From an uncultured Collinsella sp. (GTDB lineage: Bacteria; Actinomycetota; Coriobacteriia; Coriobacteriales; Coriobacteriaceae), in the NCBI GenBank assembly GCA_900544115.1, contig UQTW01000006.1, positions 1 to 64,000 on the forward strand: a stretch of DNA of 64,000 nt, read 5' to 3'. A model generated the notes under the pieces. It was given only the letters and a program-made list of their open reading frames with translations, was not told where the DNA came from and did not search any database. The translations under genes were made by a program, and so were the position numbers. Every line of letters begins with the position of its first letter. Position 1 is the stretch's first letter. Shown piece after piece: positions 33,088 to 41,834 of the stretch.

Positions 33088-33820
33088 GACCGTCATTATG
33101 GGAACGGGTCGCATGGGCTCGCTCATCCGCACCACTGCCGAGGGTATTGTCGATACCGCCGGACAGCCCGTTTTCGACATTGTGGCCCAGATCGGTTTTG
33201 ACCTGTCTGAGCTCGAAAGCGCCCCGGCAGCCGACGTCATCATCGACTTCTCGAATGTCGTGACCTTCGATGCCGTCGTTGCCTATGTCGAGCGTACAGG
33301 CGCGGCGTTGGTCTCGGGCACCACGGGCTATACGCCCGAGCAGATGGATCGCCTGCGCGAGCTAGGTCAGAACGCCCGTGTCATGCACTCCGGCAACTAC
33401 TCCATCGGCATCGCGGCCCTGCGTCATCTGGTGGCACGGGCCACGCGCGAACTGCCCGGCTTTGACTGCGAGATCGTCGAGACGCACCACAACCAAAAGG
33501 TCGACGCCCCCAGCGGTACCGCCAAGCTGCTGCTCGATGCCGTTGTCGAAGCCGAGCCCGAGGCAGGCTACCACCCCGTCTATGGCCGCGAGGGCATGTG
33601 CGGCGCGCGCGACCCCAAGGAGATCGGCATGCACTCGCTGCGCGGTGGCACCGTTGCCGGCGTTCACGAGGTGAGCTTCTTTGGTCAGGACGAGGAGGTC
33701 ACGCTCGCGCATCGCGCCACGAGCCGTCAGATCTTTGTCAACGGCGCCCTGGCAGCCGCGCAGAAGCTCGTCACCCGCGAGCACGGCTTCTATACGTTCG
33801 ACCAGGTCATGTTTGCCTAA
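33080..33820 (+). CDS. dapB: 4-hydroxy-tetrahydrodipicolinate reductase
   Basis: Reduces the DapA product with NAD(P)H in lysine and DAP biosynthesis. The nucleotide-binding start is VIMGTGRMGSL, and ETHHNQKVDAPSGTA near residue 140 is the diagnostic catalytic motif. It has 246 aa, usual for DapB. The start is TTG and overlaps the dapA stop by 8 nt, so translation is probably coupled. The next gene, dapH, follows after 39 bp with its own ribosome site. Confidence 0.95.
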   Translation: MIKTVIMGTGRMGSLIRTTAEGIVDTAGQPVFDIVAQIGFDLSELESAPAADVIIDFSNVVTFDAVVAYVERTGAALVSGTTGYTPEQMDRLRELGQNARVMHSGNYSIGIAALRHLVARATRELPGFDCEIVETHHNQKVDAPSGTAKLLLDAVVEAEPEAGYHPVYGREGMCGARDPKEIGMHSLRGGTVAGVHEVSFFGQDEEVTLAHRATSRQIFVNGALAAAQKLVTREHGFYTFDQVMFA

Positions 33821-33859
33821 CCAACTATCTACCGTACCCACGCAAAGGAGAAACAGCAT

Positions 33860-34579
33860 ATGAGTAACGCAGCCGAGATGGATGCCCAGGAGATCATCAA
33901 TTACATCGCCACCGCGCCTAAAAAGACGCCCGTCAAGCTGTATGTGCGCGAGAAGCCCGGCATGAAGGTTGCCTGGGGCGATGCGCACGTCTACGGCGGC
34001 CGTCGCGGCAAGACCGTCTTTGGCGACTGGGATGAGCTCAAGGCAATCCTCGACGCTAACGCCGACTCCATCGACTACTACGACGTAGAGAATGACTGCC
34101 GCAACTCCGCCGTGCCCATGCTCGACCTTAAGGGCATCAATGCCCGCATCGAGCCGGGCGCGATCATCCGCGACCGCGTCGAGATCGGCGACCGCGCCGT
34201 CATCATGATGGGCGCCATCATCAACATCGGCTCCGTTATCGGCGAGGGCTCCATGATCGATATGGGCGCCGTGCTGGGCGGCCGCGCCACCGTGGGCAAG
34301 AACTGCCACATCGGCGCCGGTACCGTGCTGGCAGGCGTCGTTGAGCCCGCGAGCGCCACGCCCGTCATCATCGAGGATGATGTCATGATTGGCGCCAACG
34401 CCGTGGTCCTGGAGGGCGTGCGCGTGGGCAAGGGTGCTGTCGTTGCCGCCGGCGCCGTATGCGTCGAGGACGTCCCCGCCGGCGCCGTCGTGGCCGGTGT
34501 CCCCGCCCGCGTCATCAAGATGCGCGACGCCCAGACCGACAGCAAGACCGGCCTGGAAGAGGGCTTACGTCAACTGTAG
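33860..34579 (+). CDS. dapH: Tetrahydrodipicolinate N-acetyltransferase
   Basis: Transfers acetyl from acetyl-CoA to tetrahydrodipicolinate, committing the cell to the acetylated DAP pathway. The N-terminal 75 residues (EIINYIATAPKKTPVKLYV) are the DapH-specific domain; residues 85-220 are a left-handed beta-helix of hexapeptide repeats (IEPGAIIRDRVEIGDRAVIM, VEPASATPVIIEDDVMIGAN). It has 239 aa, normal for DapH. AAAGGAG precedes the ATG. It is the last gene of the riboswitch-controlled operon; the partner aminotransferase and deacetylase are not in the operon. Confidence 0.95.
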   Translation: MSNAAEMDAQEIINYIATAPKKTPVKLYVREKPGMKVAWGDAHVYGGRRGKTVFGDWDELKAILDANADSIDYYDVENDCRNSAVPMLDLKGINARIEPGAIIRDRVEIGDRAVIMMGAIINIGSVIGEGSMIDMGAVLGGRATVGKNCHIGAGTVLAGVVEPASATPVIIEDDVMIGANAVVLEGVRVGKGAVVAAGAVCVEDVPAGAVVAGVPARVIKMRDAQTDSKTGLEEGLRQL

Positions 34580-34580
34580 G

Positions 34581-34608
34581 GTTACGCGGTTTTACCAAAC
34601 CGCGTAAC
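34581..34608. repeat. 28-bp palindromic repeat, copy 1
   Basis: GTTACGCGGTTT and AAACCGCGTAAC arms surround TACC, directly after the dapH stop. Its exact reverse complement occurs at 44419-44446. It may help end the dap operon or be a REP-like element. Confidence 0.8.
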
Positions 34609-34765
34609 TAGTCGGCGCTGCAAACGACCCAGAGCGGCAATCTGACGTTCAATCGTCGGGCATGACCAAAAGGTCAATGCCCTCCTCTTTCACGTCACCT
34701 TGCTCGCTCTGGGGCGTTTTCGCTGACTTATGCTCAACCAGTAGCGAAATTAAGCCCCAAGTAAA

Positions 34766-34798
34766 AAGGCCGAAGCCCTCATCCGAGGCTTCGGCCTT
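34766..34798. terminator. Bidirectional terminator between dapH and the NdpA-like gene
   Basis: AAGGCCGAAGCC pairs with GGCTTCGGCCTT (12 bp); the minus strand continues TTTTTAC. A weaker hairpin (GGGCATGACC/GGTCAATGCCC) lies at about 34658-34682. The rest of the 247-bp gap shows no gene. Confidence 0.8.
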
Positions 34799-34826
34799 CG
34801 CTTTCTCGCTGCAGGCGTAACGCAAC

Positions 34827-35831
34827 TTATCGATTCTCGATGCTGCCGATATTCTTGAGCTCGATGGAGATGAGGCCGTTGGGCTCGTTGACAAACTCGA
34901 TGTACTCGGAGTTCGAACCCATCTCGGCCGGGAAGCTGATCTCGATACCCGTATCGGTACGAATCTTATGATTGCGCACCGCCGCGCGCTCGACCTGCTT
35001 GCGCTCCACGGGAACGCGCTCGGGAACCTTCTCCTCGGTCAGTGCCGCGCGCACACTTTCCTTGATGACCGGTTCGTCCTCAAAGACCTCATCGACGATA
35101 TCCCAAGGCGGAAGCTCCTCGTCATCCTCGACCTTCTCGGCCACAGCGGCCTTAACCTTGGCGAGCGCCACGGCCGTGTTGGCGCCGTGCTCCTCGGCGA
35201 CTTCCTCGACCACACGCGTCACGGTGTCGATGACCTCCTTGCCAGATACGCCCGTGACGCACTGCAGCAGGCCATCGGGAATGAGCATGCGGTCTTCGCC
35301 GGCAATCTTGCGCTTCTTGTCTACGTAGCCGATCTCCATGGTGCTCGCGCGCACGATGGCATAGCTCGGCACCTTCTGCGAGGGGTTCGGCAGGATAGCG
35401 TAATGGCGCGCGATGTCGTTGCGCACCTCCCCCTCCTCGCGGCCCACTTCGTGCATAAAAGCCTGCTTGGAGCCCAGCAGCATCACGGCAAACCAGCGGG
35501 CATCCTCATCGTCGTCAAAATCGGCCACGAGCACGTCGGTGGACTCGGCTTTCTCGGCTTTGGTGAGCTCGGAGGAGATAAACTCCGCAATCTGCTGCGA
35601 CAGGTCCACGAACTCGCGCTCGCCAAAGAAATAGCCCTTGAGCTCGCCGCCAAACGCAGAGTTCTCGGCAAACGTGGCGCGTTTATTGTCGGCCGAGGTA
35701 CGTGCGCGGCGCAGATGCGTGGTCACGAAGTTGCGCACGGTACGACTCTCGATATCGAGCTCGCGCTGGCTCATAACGTTGACGGCAGAGTCAAAGTCCA
35801 GGATATGCAGAATCGCGTGATTGATTTTCAT
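34827..35831 (-). CDS. NdpA/YejK-like nucleoid-associated protein
   Basis: A 334-aa protein of the 37-kDa nucleoid-associated family (NdpA). INHAILHILDF at the N-terminus and SRTVRNFVTTHLRRA match the family start, and the C-terminal block GIEISFPAEMGSNSEYIEF with NGLISIELKNIGSIENR closes it. The family is best known from proteobacterial nucleoids and phage-related contexts; its molecular function is unsettled. The ATG at MKINHA was chosen because GAACGGA is at proper spacing; another ATG lies three codons upstream. It is a single gene between two terminators. Confidence 0.85.
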   Translation of the reverse strand: MKINHAILHILDFDSAVNVMSQRELDIESRTVRNFVTTHLRRARTSADNKRATFAENSAFGGELKGYFFGEREFVDLSQQIAEFISSELTKAEKAESTDVLVADFDDDEDARWFAVMLLGSKQAFMHEVGREEGEVRNDIARHYAILPNPSQKVPSYAIVRASTMEIGYVDKKRKIAGEDRMLIPDGLLQCVTGVSGKEVIDTVTRVVEEVAEEHGANTAVALAKVKAAVAEKVEDDEELPPWDIVDEVFEDEPVIKESVRAALTEEKVPERVPVERKQVERAAVRNHKIRTDTGIEISFPAEMGSNSEYIEFVNEPNGLISIELKNIGSIENR

Positions 35832-35906
35832 ATACGGCATTCCGTTCTAGATCGATTTCGGCACGAACCAGTATAGCGGTCGAGCCCTCCCCGAGCGCAT
35901 CGAAGA

Positions 35907-35939
35907 TTGGTGCATCGGGGACAGGTTGCTTTGCACCAA
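35907..35939. repeat. Short repeat with TTGGTGCA/TGCACCAA ends, copy 1
   Basis: A 33-nt element whose ends are perfect 8-bp inverted repeats, with CGGGGACAGGTTGCTT inside. A similar element in the same orientation occurs at 37120-37152, so the two flank the DUF2974 gene. Confidence 0.7.
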
Positions 35940-35942
35940 TGG

Positions 35943-37103
35943 CTAGCGCAAGAGCTCGGACTGCCAAGCCTCGAGCTGTTCTGCCAGACTCTTACCGGCG
36001 GCGGACATGTCGATCTGGGGTCGTTTGGGCAGCAGTGCGCACTTAAGGATTGCCACGATGGTCTGCGAGACAAAGCGTCGCGTATCCTTGTCGAAACCTT
36101 GCGCAGCCTGGAGCATCACGGGCAGGCTCTCGCGCAGATTCCCAGCGATATCCGCAAACCGCTCAGCACCCGTAGCCTCAAACACGGAGAACAACGCATC
36201 TACAAAACGCTCGCGCTCGCTAGGTGACACTGCAAGCAGCATCTCGCGAATGGAGCCATCAACGTATCGAGCACCGGCGGACAGGAGCTCACAGTACACG
36301 AAGTCGCGACCATCAACCACCCAGCTAAAGGGATTGTGCTGCAGCAGGCTGAACTCGGTGCTCTCAACGATGGCATAGTCCTCCTGTGTCTCGAACATCA
36401 TGCCAAAGATCGACGACCGAGGTAGCGTCTTGTCGATTCGACCGGAAAGATCGGCAAAGGCGTTGCCGTTCAGAAACTCCTCGACGAAGCCAGGACCATC
36501 ATGGGAATACACCCGTTCGATTCGCTCACGGGCGACATCGGAGCACATCGCCGCACCGTACACCGCAAGGTTTCCACCCTTGGAATGACCTCCGCACAAA
36601 AGCGGCCCGTCAATCGCATCCGCCGCCTCGTCCACGTAACGCGCCGCGGATTCCTGGGCCGGCACAGGACACCGGAACGCCATGTTAAAGTCCTCTTTCC
36701 AGCCCACAATCGTACTGTCGGTCCCCCGGAAGGAAAGATAGCTAAACCCCGCCGGAAATCGGAACGCCATGGCTGCAAACTGCTCTGTCGCCACCACATC
36801 GCTCACGGCACGATAGCCGCAAACGTGCACGCCGCGATAGCGAGGGCTTGCTGCCACGGCCTCCAACAAGGCCCTGCTCCCCTCTGGATCCCACAGGTCG
36901 CCAATCATGTCCCGGTAGCACTCGGCACGAAGCAGCTCGCGTACGTCAAGACCCTGCCAGTTCGTCAGCTCCGCCATATCACCCGGCAAACGCAAATAGG
37001 ACAGCCACGCAAAGACCAGGCTATCCACCGCGCAGAACGACCGTTCCTCAAACGGATCAAACGCCGTCTGGACATAGGTCAAAAAGTTAGGTGAATCCGA
37101 CAT
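35943..37103 (-). CDS. DUF2974 (Mbeg1-like) alpha/beta-hydrolase-like protein
   Basis: A 386-aa protein with a lipase-like core. LLCGGHSKGGNLAVYGA near residue 170 provides the nucleophile elbow G-H-S-K-G, and SYLSFRGTDSTIVGWKEDF near 130 is the lipase-3-type strand, both typical of DUF2974/Mbeg1-like proteins. VYSHDGPGF near 200 follows. The C-terminal 100 residues are helical. No signal peptide, so it is probably cytosolic. GGAGG precedes the ATG. Substrate and role are unknown; flanking direct repeats may indicate mobility. Confidence 0.8.
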   Translation of the reverse strand: MSDSPNFLTYVQTAFDPFEERSFCAVDSLVFAWLSYLRLPGDMAELTNWQGLDVRELLRAECYRDMIGDLWDPEGSRALLEAVAASPRYRGVHVCGYRAVSDVVATEQFAAMAFRFPAGFSYLSFRGTDSTIVGWKEDFNMAFRCPVPAQESAARYVDEAADAIDGPLLCGGHSKGGNLAVYGAAMCSDVARERIERVYSHDGPGFVEEFLNGNAFADLSGRIDKTLPRSSIFGMMFETQEDYAIVESTEFSLLQHNPFSWVVDGRDFVYCELLSAGARYVDGSIREMLLAVSPSERERFVDALFSVFEATGAERFADIAGNLRESLPVMLQAAQGFDKDTRRFVSQTIVAILKCALLPKRPQIDMSAAGKSLAEQLEAWQSELLR

Positions 37104-37119
37104 GGCCCTCCCATCAACT

Positions 37120-37152
37120 ATGGTGCATTGGGGTCAGGTTGCTTTGCACCAA
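37120..37152. repeat. Short repeat with GGTGCA/TGCACC ends, copy 2
   Basis: Matches 35907-35939 with few differences (ATTGGGGTCAGGTTGCTT inside). It lies just upstream of the DUF2974 gene start. Confidence 0.65.
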
Positions 37153-37187
37153 AAAGGCGCCCGGGCCGTGTGGACCCAGACGCCTTT
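37153..37187 (-). terminator. Terminator of ldh
   Basis: AAAGGCG pairs with CGCCTTT around an inner GGGCC/GGACCC stem; the minus strand continues in TTTTTGG. Confidence 0.7.
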
Positions 37188-37218
37188 CATTGTAGCCTGT
37201 TGCCCAAAAGAGCTTGAT

Positions 37219-38169
37219 TTAGCAGGAGAAGTCGACGCTGTCGATGATGTCCTTGAGGGCCTTGGCGGAGGCGGTGAGCTCATGCTCCTCGTCATCGTTC
37301 AGCGGCACGGGAACGCGGCAGACAACGCCGTCGCGGCCAACGACGGTCGGCATGGAGATGGCAAGATCAGACAGGCCGTACTCGCCCACCATGAGCGAGG
37401 AGACGGGCAGAACGGTCTGCTCATCGCGCATGACGGCGGTGCAGATGCGCTTGACGGCCATGGCGACGCCATAGTAGGTGGCGTGCTTCTTCTCGATGAT
37501 GGTGTAGGCGGAATTCTTGACGTCCTCGGCGATACGCTTCTCGGCAGCCTCATGCTCCAGATGGCCGTGAAGCTCGCAGAAGGTGTTCAGCGGAACGCCG
37601 GCAACCTGAGCGCTGGACCAAGCGACGAACTCGGAGTCGCCGTGCTCACCCATGACGTAGGCCTGAACGTCGCGCGGATCGACCTCGACGTGGGCGCCGA
37701 GCATCTGCTGCAGACGACCGGTGTCGAGCACGGTGCCGGAGCCGATGACATGGCCCTCGGGCAGGCCGGACATCTTGATGGCGGCATAGGTCAGAACATC
37801 GACCGGGTTGGAGACGATGAGCAGAATGCCGTCGAAGCCAGACTTCTTAATCTCGGGAATAATGGACTTGAAGATGTTGACGTTCTTGTTGACCAAGTCC
37901 AGGCGGGTCTCGCCGGGCTTCTGGGCAGCGCCAGCGGTGACGACGATCATAGCGGCGTCGGCGACATCGGAATAATCGCCGGCATAGATCTTCATGGGCT
38001 CGGCAAACGTCATGCCGTGCGCGATATCCAGGGCCTCACCCTCGGCGCGGTTCTTGTCCACGTCGATGAGGACCATCTCGGAGAACAGACCGCTCTGCAT
38101 CAGCGCGAACGCCGAAGACGAACCGACGAAACCGCAGCCGACAATAGCGACCTTCTTCTCGTTAACCAT
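37219..38169 (-). CDS. ldh: L-lactate dehydrogenase
   Basis: Reduces pyruvate to L-lactate with NADH, regenerating NAD+ in fermentation. KVAIVGCGFVGSSSAFAL is the NAD-binding turn, followed by VVTAGAAQKPGETRLDLV with the substrate arginine, IVSNPVDVLTYA and the catalytic histidine in YVMGEHGDSEF. It has 316 aa, the usual length. Start MVNEKKVAIV follows GGGAG. A leader hairpin (AAGCCGC/GCGGCTT with an inner CCGGG/CCCG stem) lies about 30-60 nt upstream. Malate dehydrogenase is excluded by the Gln-rather-than-Arg substrate loop (AAQKPGE). Confidence 0.94.
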   Translation of the reverse strand: MVNEKKVAIVGCGFVGSSSAFALMQSGLFSEMVLIDVDKNRAEGEALDIAHGMTFAEPMKIYAGDYSDVADAAMIVVTAGAAQKPGETRLDLVNKNVNIFKSIIPEIKKSGFDGILLIVSNPVDVLTYAAIKMSGLPEGHVIGSGTVLDTGRLQQMLGAHVEVDPRDVQAYVMGEHGDSEFVAWSSAQVAGVPLNTFCELHGHLEHEAAEKRIAEDVKNSAYTIIEKKHATYYGVAMAVKRICTAVMRDEQTVLPVSSLMVGEYGLSDLAISMPTVVGRDGVVCRVPVPLNDDEEHELTASAKALKDIIDSVDFSC

Positions 38170-38370
38170 TAGAAACTCCCATCTCTCTCCACAAGCAAGC
38201 CGCCCGGGAACGACCCGAGCGGCTTGCCGTAATCCCAATACATCCAATCGGGACTTTGATTATGCTCCTATTCGCAGCCAAAAATCGACCGTTTACCGAA
38301 ATTGTTTGCAGGATTCGTAAAATAACTGCACGAAATCGGTTTCGAGCTATTGACGAGGCGAAATAGCTTT

Positions 38371-39534
38371 CTAATACAGGCCCGCCTCGCGAATGGCCTC
38401 GACAGCCAAAGCAATCTGATCGGGCGGCAGGACCAGCGCCATGCGCACGTGTCCCTCGCCCGAAGGACCAAAGCTCGCGCCCGGCGTCACCACAACGCCG
38501 GCCTTCTCCATAAGCTCCTCGCAAAACGCCATGGAATCGGTGCGACCACCGGGAAGCTTGGCCCACACGAACATAGAGCCATGCGCGTTGGGACGCTCCC
38601 AGCCCAGACCCTCAAGACCGTCGCACAGGGCATCACGGCGCTCCTGGTACTTCAGACGCTGCGCCTCGACCTCATCGCGCGGACCGTTCAGACAGGCGAT
38701 AGCAGCCTTCTGGATCGGGAAGAACATGCCAAAGTCGATCTGGCTGCGCAGCTTGGCAAAGGCAGAGACCACATCCTCGCGGCCGACCAAAAAGCCGATG
38801 CGGGCACCAGTGACGTTAAACGACTTGGAGAGCGAGAAAAACTCCACGCCCACCTCGAGCGCACCGGGATACTGCAAGAAGCTGCCGCCCGGCTCACCGT
38901 CAAACACGATATCGGAGTATGCATTGTCGTGAACGATGAGCAGGTCGTGCTCGCGGGCGAAGGCGATGATCTCCTCGTAGACCTCGGGCGTGCCCACCGA
39001 GCCCACCGGGTTGGCGGGCAGCGATACGATCATATACCTGGCACGATCGGCCACCTCGGGATCGATACCCGCCACATAGGGCAGGTAATTATGCTCGGCA
39101 ACCAGCGGATAGTACTCGAGCTTGGCATCGGCAATCTTCGCACCCGCCTCAAAGACCGGGTAGCACGGATCGGGAACCAGGATGGTGTCACCCGGATCGA
39201 GCAGGGCCAGGCCCAAATGGCCCACGCCCTCCTGCGTGCCGTTGCACGACTGCACCATGGACGGTGTAATGCCCGAAACGCCAAAGCGACGCTCATAGTA
39301 ATCGCACACGGCTTGTTTGAGTTCAGGCAGGTCGCGCAGGGCATACTTCCACATCTCGGGATCTTGGGCTGCTTGCGTGAGCGCCTCGACCACGTGGCCG
39401 TACGGCTTAAAGTCGGGCGTGCCCACGCTCATGTTGTAAATGGTCTTGCCCTGAGCCTTCAGCGCGAGCAGCTTGTTGTTGAGCGAGGCGAAGACCTCCG
39501 CGCCAAAGCGGTCGAGACGCTGCGATACCTGCAT
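38371..39534 (-). CDS. Fold-type I PLP aminotransferase
   Basis: A 387-aa class I/II aminotransferase. The PLP lysine is in FFSLSKSFNVTGARIGF near residue 235; YNMSVGTPDFKPYG near the start and the Asn of SLPANPVGSVG near 175 are conserved, and the last domain has GHVRMAL with the carboxylate-binding Arg. The family includes aspartate, DAP and N-acetyl-DAP aminotransferases. Since the window has dapH but no assigned N-acetyl-LL-DAP aminotransferase, this is a candidate, though it is 3.8 kb from the operon. GGAAGGTGG precedes the ATG. Confidence 0.87.
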   Translation of the reverse strand: MQVSQRLDRFGAEVFASLNNKLLALKAQGKTIYNMSVGTPDFKPYGHVVEALTQAAQDPEMWKYALRDLPELKQAVCDYYERRFGVSGITPSMVQSCNGTQEGVGHLGLALLDPGDTILVPDPCYPVFEAGAKIADAKLEYYPLVAEHNYLPYVAGIDPEVADRARYMIVSLPANPVGSVGTPEVYEEIIAFAREHDLLIVHDNAYSDIVFDGEPGGSFLQYPGALEVGVEFFSLSKSFNVTGARIGFLVGREDVVSAFAKLRSQIDFGMFFPIQKAAIACLNGPRDEVEAQRLKYQERRDALCDGLEGLGWERPNAHGSMFVWAKLPGGRTDSMAFCEELMEKAGVVVTPGASFGPSGEGHVRMALVLPPDQIALAVEAIREAGLY

Positions 39535-39552
39535 GGTGCCACCTTCCGATAT

Positions 39553-39582
39553 AAAAAAGCGGCGCTCCGACAAGAGCGCCGC
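39553..39582 (-). terminator. Terminator of nadE
   Basis: GCGGCGCTC pairs with GAGCGCCGC; the minus strand continues with six T. Confidence 0.85.
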
Positions 39583-39651
39583 GCGATACGGGCCATCAGA
39601 TTGCAAAAGTGCAACGCTTGCAACCCCCCTATTGGTTCAATTTAGCCAACC

Positions 39652-41631
39652 TTAGTCAACTGGATTGAGCGCGTCGATCTGCGCAAGCCACAGACGCGAG
39701 CTGGCGTCACTCGGCATACGCCAATCGCCGCGCGGGCTGAGCGTCACCGAACCAACCTTGGGGCCATCGGGCAGGCAGCTGCGCTTAAACTGCTGGGCAA
39801 AGAAGCGACGATAGAACGTACGCAGCCACGTGTGGACGGTCTTGGCGTCGTAGACACCCTCGAAACTCTTGAGCGCCATGCGGTAGATCTTGCCCGGCTC
39901 AAAGCCAAAACGCAGCAAGTAGTAGAGGAAGTAGTCGTGCAACTCGTACGGGCCCACCAAATCCTCAGTCTTCTGCGCAATCTCGCCGTCGCCCGTGGGC
40001 GGCAGAAGCTCGGGGGACACCGGCGTGTCGAGGATATCGAGCAAAACCTCGGCAATACGCCCGCCAAAGACATCAGCCGCATAACGCACCAAGTGACGCA
40101 CGAGTGTCTTGGGCACGCTCGCGTTGACGGCGTACATGCTCATGTGGTCGCCGTTATAGGTAGCCCAGCCGAGTGCCAACTCCGACAGGTCACCCGTGCC
40201 GATGACAAAACCGCCAGCCTGGTTGGCCAGATCCATCAGAATCTGCGTACGCTCGCGGGCCTGGCTGTTCTCGTAGGTCACGTCCTGCACGGTCGGATCG
40301 TGCTCAATGTCCTTGAAGTGCTGCTCCACAGCCGCGTGGATCGAAACCTCGCGGAAGCTCACGCCCAGGTCGCGCGCGAGCGACTCGGCGTTGGACTTAG
40401 TGCGATGCGTCGTGCCAAAGCCGGGCATGGACACGGCAGTGATGCCCGTGCGCGGCAGCCCCAGCGCATCGAAGGCACGCACGGTCACGAGTAGCGCCAG
40501 TGTGGAATCGAGGCCGCCGGAAAGGCCGATGACGGCAGCCTTGGTACCCGTATGGGCAAGGCGGGTCTTGAGGCCCGCAGTCTGCAGATTGAGAATAGTC
40601 TCGCAACGCTCGGCCAGATCACCGTGGTCGGCCGGCACAAAAGGCGCGCGAGGGAAAACGCGGTCGATATCGCAGGCATCGCGCAGGACAGGCTCTTTGG
40701 CCAGCACGCCCTCAAAAGAAAACTCAACGGTCGTGGCCTCCGGCGCATCGTCCGCGCGCGCCCACGTCGTCGAGCGACGGCGCTCGGCAACCAGGCGGTC
40801 AAGATCGACATCGGCGATGGCCATATCGCAGGTAAGCAGTTTGGTCGCGGCGAGCTTGGAGCCGTTTTCGTAGACGAGGTTCTCGCCCGCAAAGACCATA
40901 TCGGTCGTGGACTCACCCTCGCTCGCGTCCGCGTAGGCATAGGCGCAGTACAGGCGTGCACTTTGGTTAGAGATAAGGCTGCGGCGGTAATCCGCTTTGC
41001 CGATGATCTCGTCCGAGGCCGACGGGTTGAGAATCACCGTCGCACCGGCAAGCGCCATCTCGGTCGAAGGAGGCGCCGGCACCCACAGGTCCTCGCAGAC
41101 CTCAACGCCCAGCACCAGGTCCTCGGCGCCCTCATCACAGCAACGGTAGACAAGCCCCGAGCCCAACGGGACCGGACCCTGACCGGCAAATTCAAGCCAA
41201 ACGGGATCGGTAGGTGCCGGAGCAAACCAACGGCGCTCATAGAACTCGCCATAGTTGGGCAAATACTTCTTGGCCGTGAGGCCCAAAAGCTCGCCCGCGC
41301 AGCACACAGCGACGCAGTTGTAGATATTCTCGGCAACCGCAACGGGAAGACCAATGGTAAAGACAATCGGCAGCTCACGAGTCTCGTCGAGGATATGCAC
41401 CAGAGCAGCCTCGCAGGCATGCAGCAGTGTGCGGTTATGGAACAGATCGGCCGCGGTATAGCCGATCAGGTTAAGCTCGGGCAGCACCAGCGCGCGAACG
41501 CCACGCTCGGCAGCATCGCGAACAGCCACCAGTGCAACCTCGGCATTGCCCTCGACATCGGCAACGCGAATCTGCGGTGAGGCCGCCGCCACACGCAAAA
41601 AGCCGTCAGACTGAGAAAGGTGAAGATCCAT
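39652..41631 (-). CDS. nadE: Glutamine-dependent NAD+ synthase
   Basis: Amidates nicotinic acid adenine dinucleotide to NAD+, using ammonia released from glutamine. An N-terminal nitrilase-type glutaminase (residues 1-270) has the Glu in LVLPELNLIG, Lys in AKKYLPNYGEF and Cys in GVEVCEDLWVP; the C-terminal synthetase has the PP-loop VIGLSGGLDSTLAL near residue 360 and GTGDLSELALGW. At 659 aa from MDLHLS it fits the two-domain form. GGGAG precedes this ATG. The next upstream gene is divergent. Confidence 0.94.
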   Translation of the reverse strand: MDLHLSQSDGFLRVAAASPQIRVADVEGNAEVALVAVRDAAERGVRALVLPELNLIGYTAADLFHNRTLLHACEAALVHILDETRELPIVFTIGLPVAVAENIYNCVAVCCAGELLGLTAKKYLPNYGEFYERRWFAPAPTDPVWLEFAGQGPVPLGSGLVYRCCDEGAEDLVLGVEVCEDLWVPAPPSTEMALAGATVILNPSASDEIIGKADYRRSLISNQSARLYCAYAYADASEGESTTDMVFAGENLVYENGSKLAATKLLTCDMAIADVDLDRLVAERRRSTTWARADDAPEATTVEFSFEGVLAKEPVLRDACDIDRVFPRAPFVPADHGDLAERCETILNLQTAGLKTRLAHTGTKAAVIGLSGGLDSTLALLVTVRAFDALGLPRTGITAVSMPGFGTTHRTKSNAESLARDLGVSFREVSIHAAVEQHFKDIEHDPTVQDVTYENSQARERTQILMDLANQAGGFVIGTGDLSELALGWATYNGDHMSMYAVNASVPKTLVRHLVRYAADVFGGRIAEVLLDILDTPVSPELLPPTGDGEIAQKTEDLVGPYELHDYFLYYLLRFGFEPGKIYRMALKSFEGVYDAKTVHTWLRTFYRRFFAQQFKRSCLPDGPKVGSVTLSPRGDWRMPSDASSRLWLAQIDALNPVD

Positions 41632-41834
41632 AAGAATGCTCCCGTGCGTAGACGCCATTCATAACAATTAGCAAACCTTATTGTAGTTCAACCGCCGGGC
41701 GCAACCGCATCCCACCAACTTGGTGAGCTATTGATGAGTTGATGGTATCTGCTAAATGTCACGTACGATTCACATCTGGTGGGTACCCTGATGGCTAAAC
41801 GAAACGAAGCAGATTTACACCGGGAGGACCCCGT

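Noticed and set aside
34649..34894. 81-codon minus-strand ORF after the NdpA-like gene
   Set aside because: It overlaps the end of that gene and translates the terminator stem itself; no ribosome site.
34905..34920. GTTCGAACCC, a T-loop-like sequence that might mark a tRNA
   Set aside because: It lies inside the NdpA-like coding frame and no acceptor, D or anticodon arms can be drawn around it; no tRNA was found in the window.
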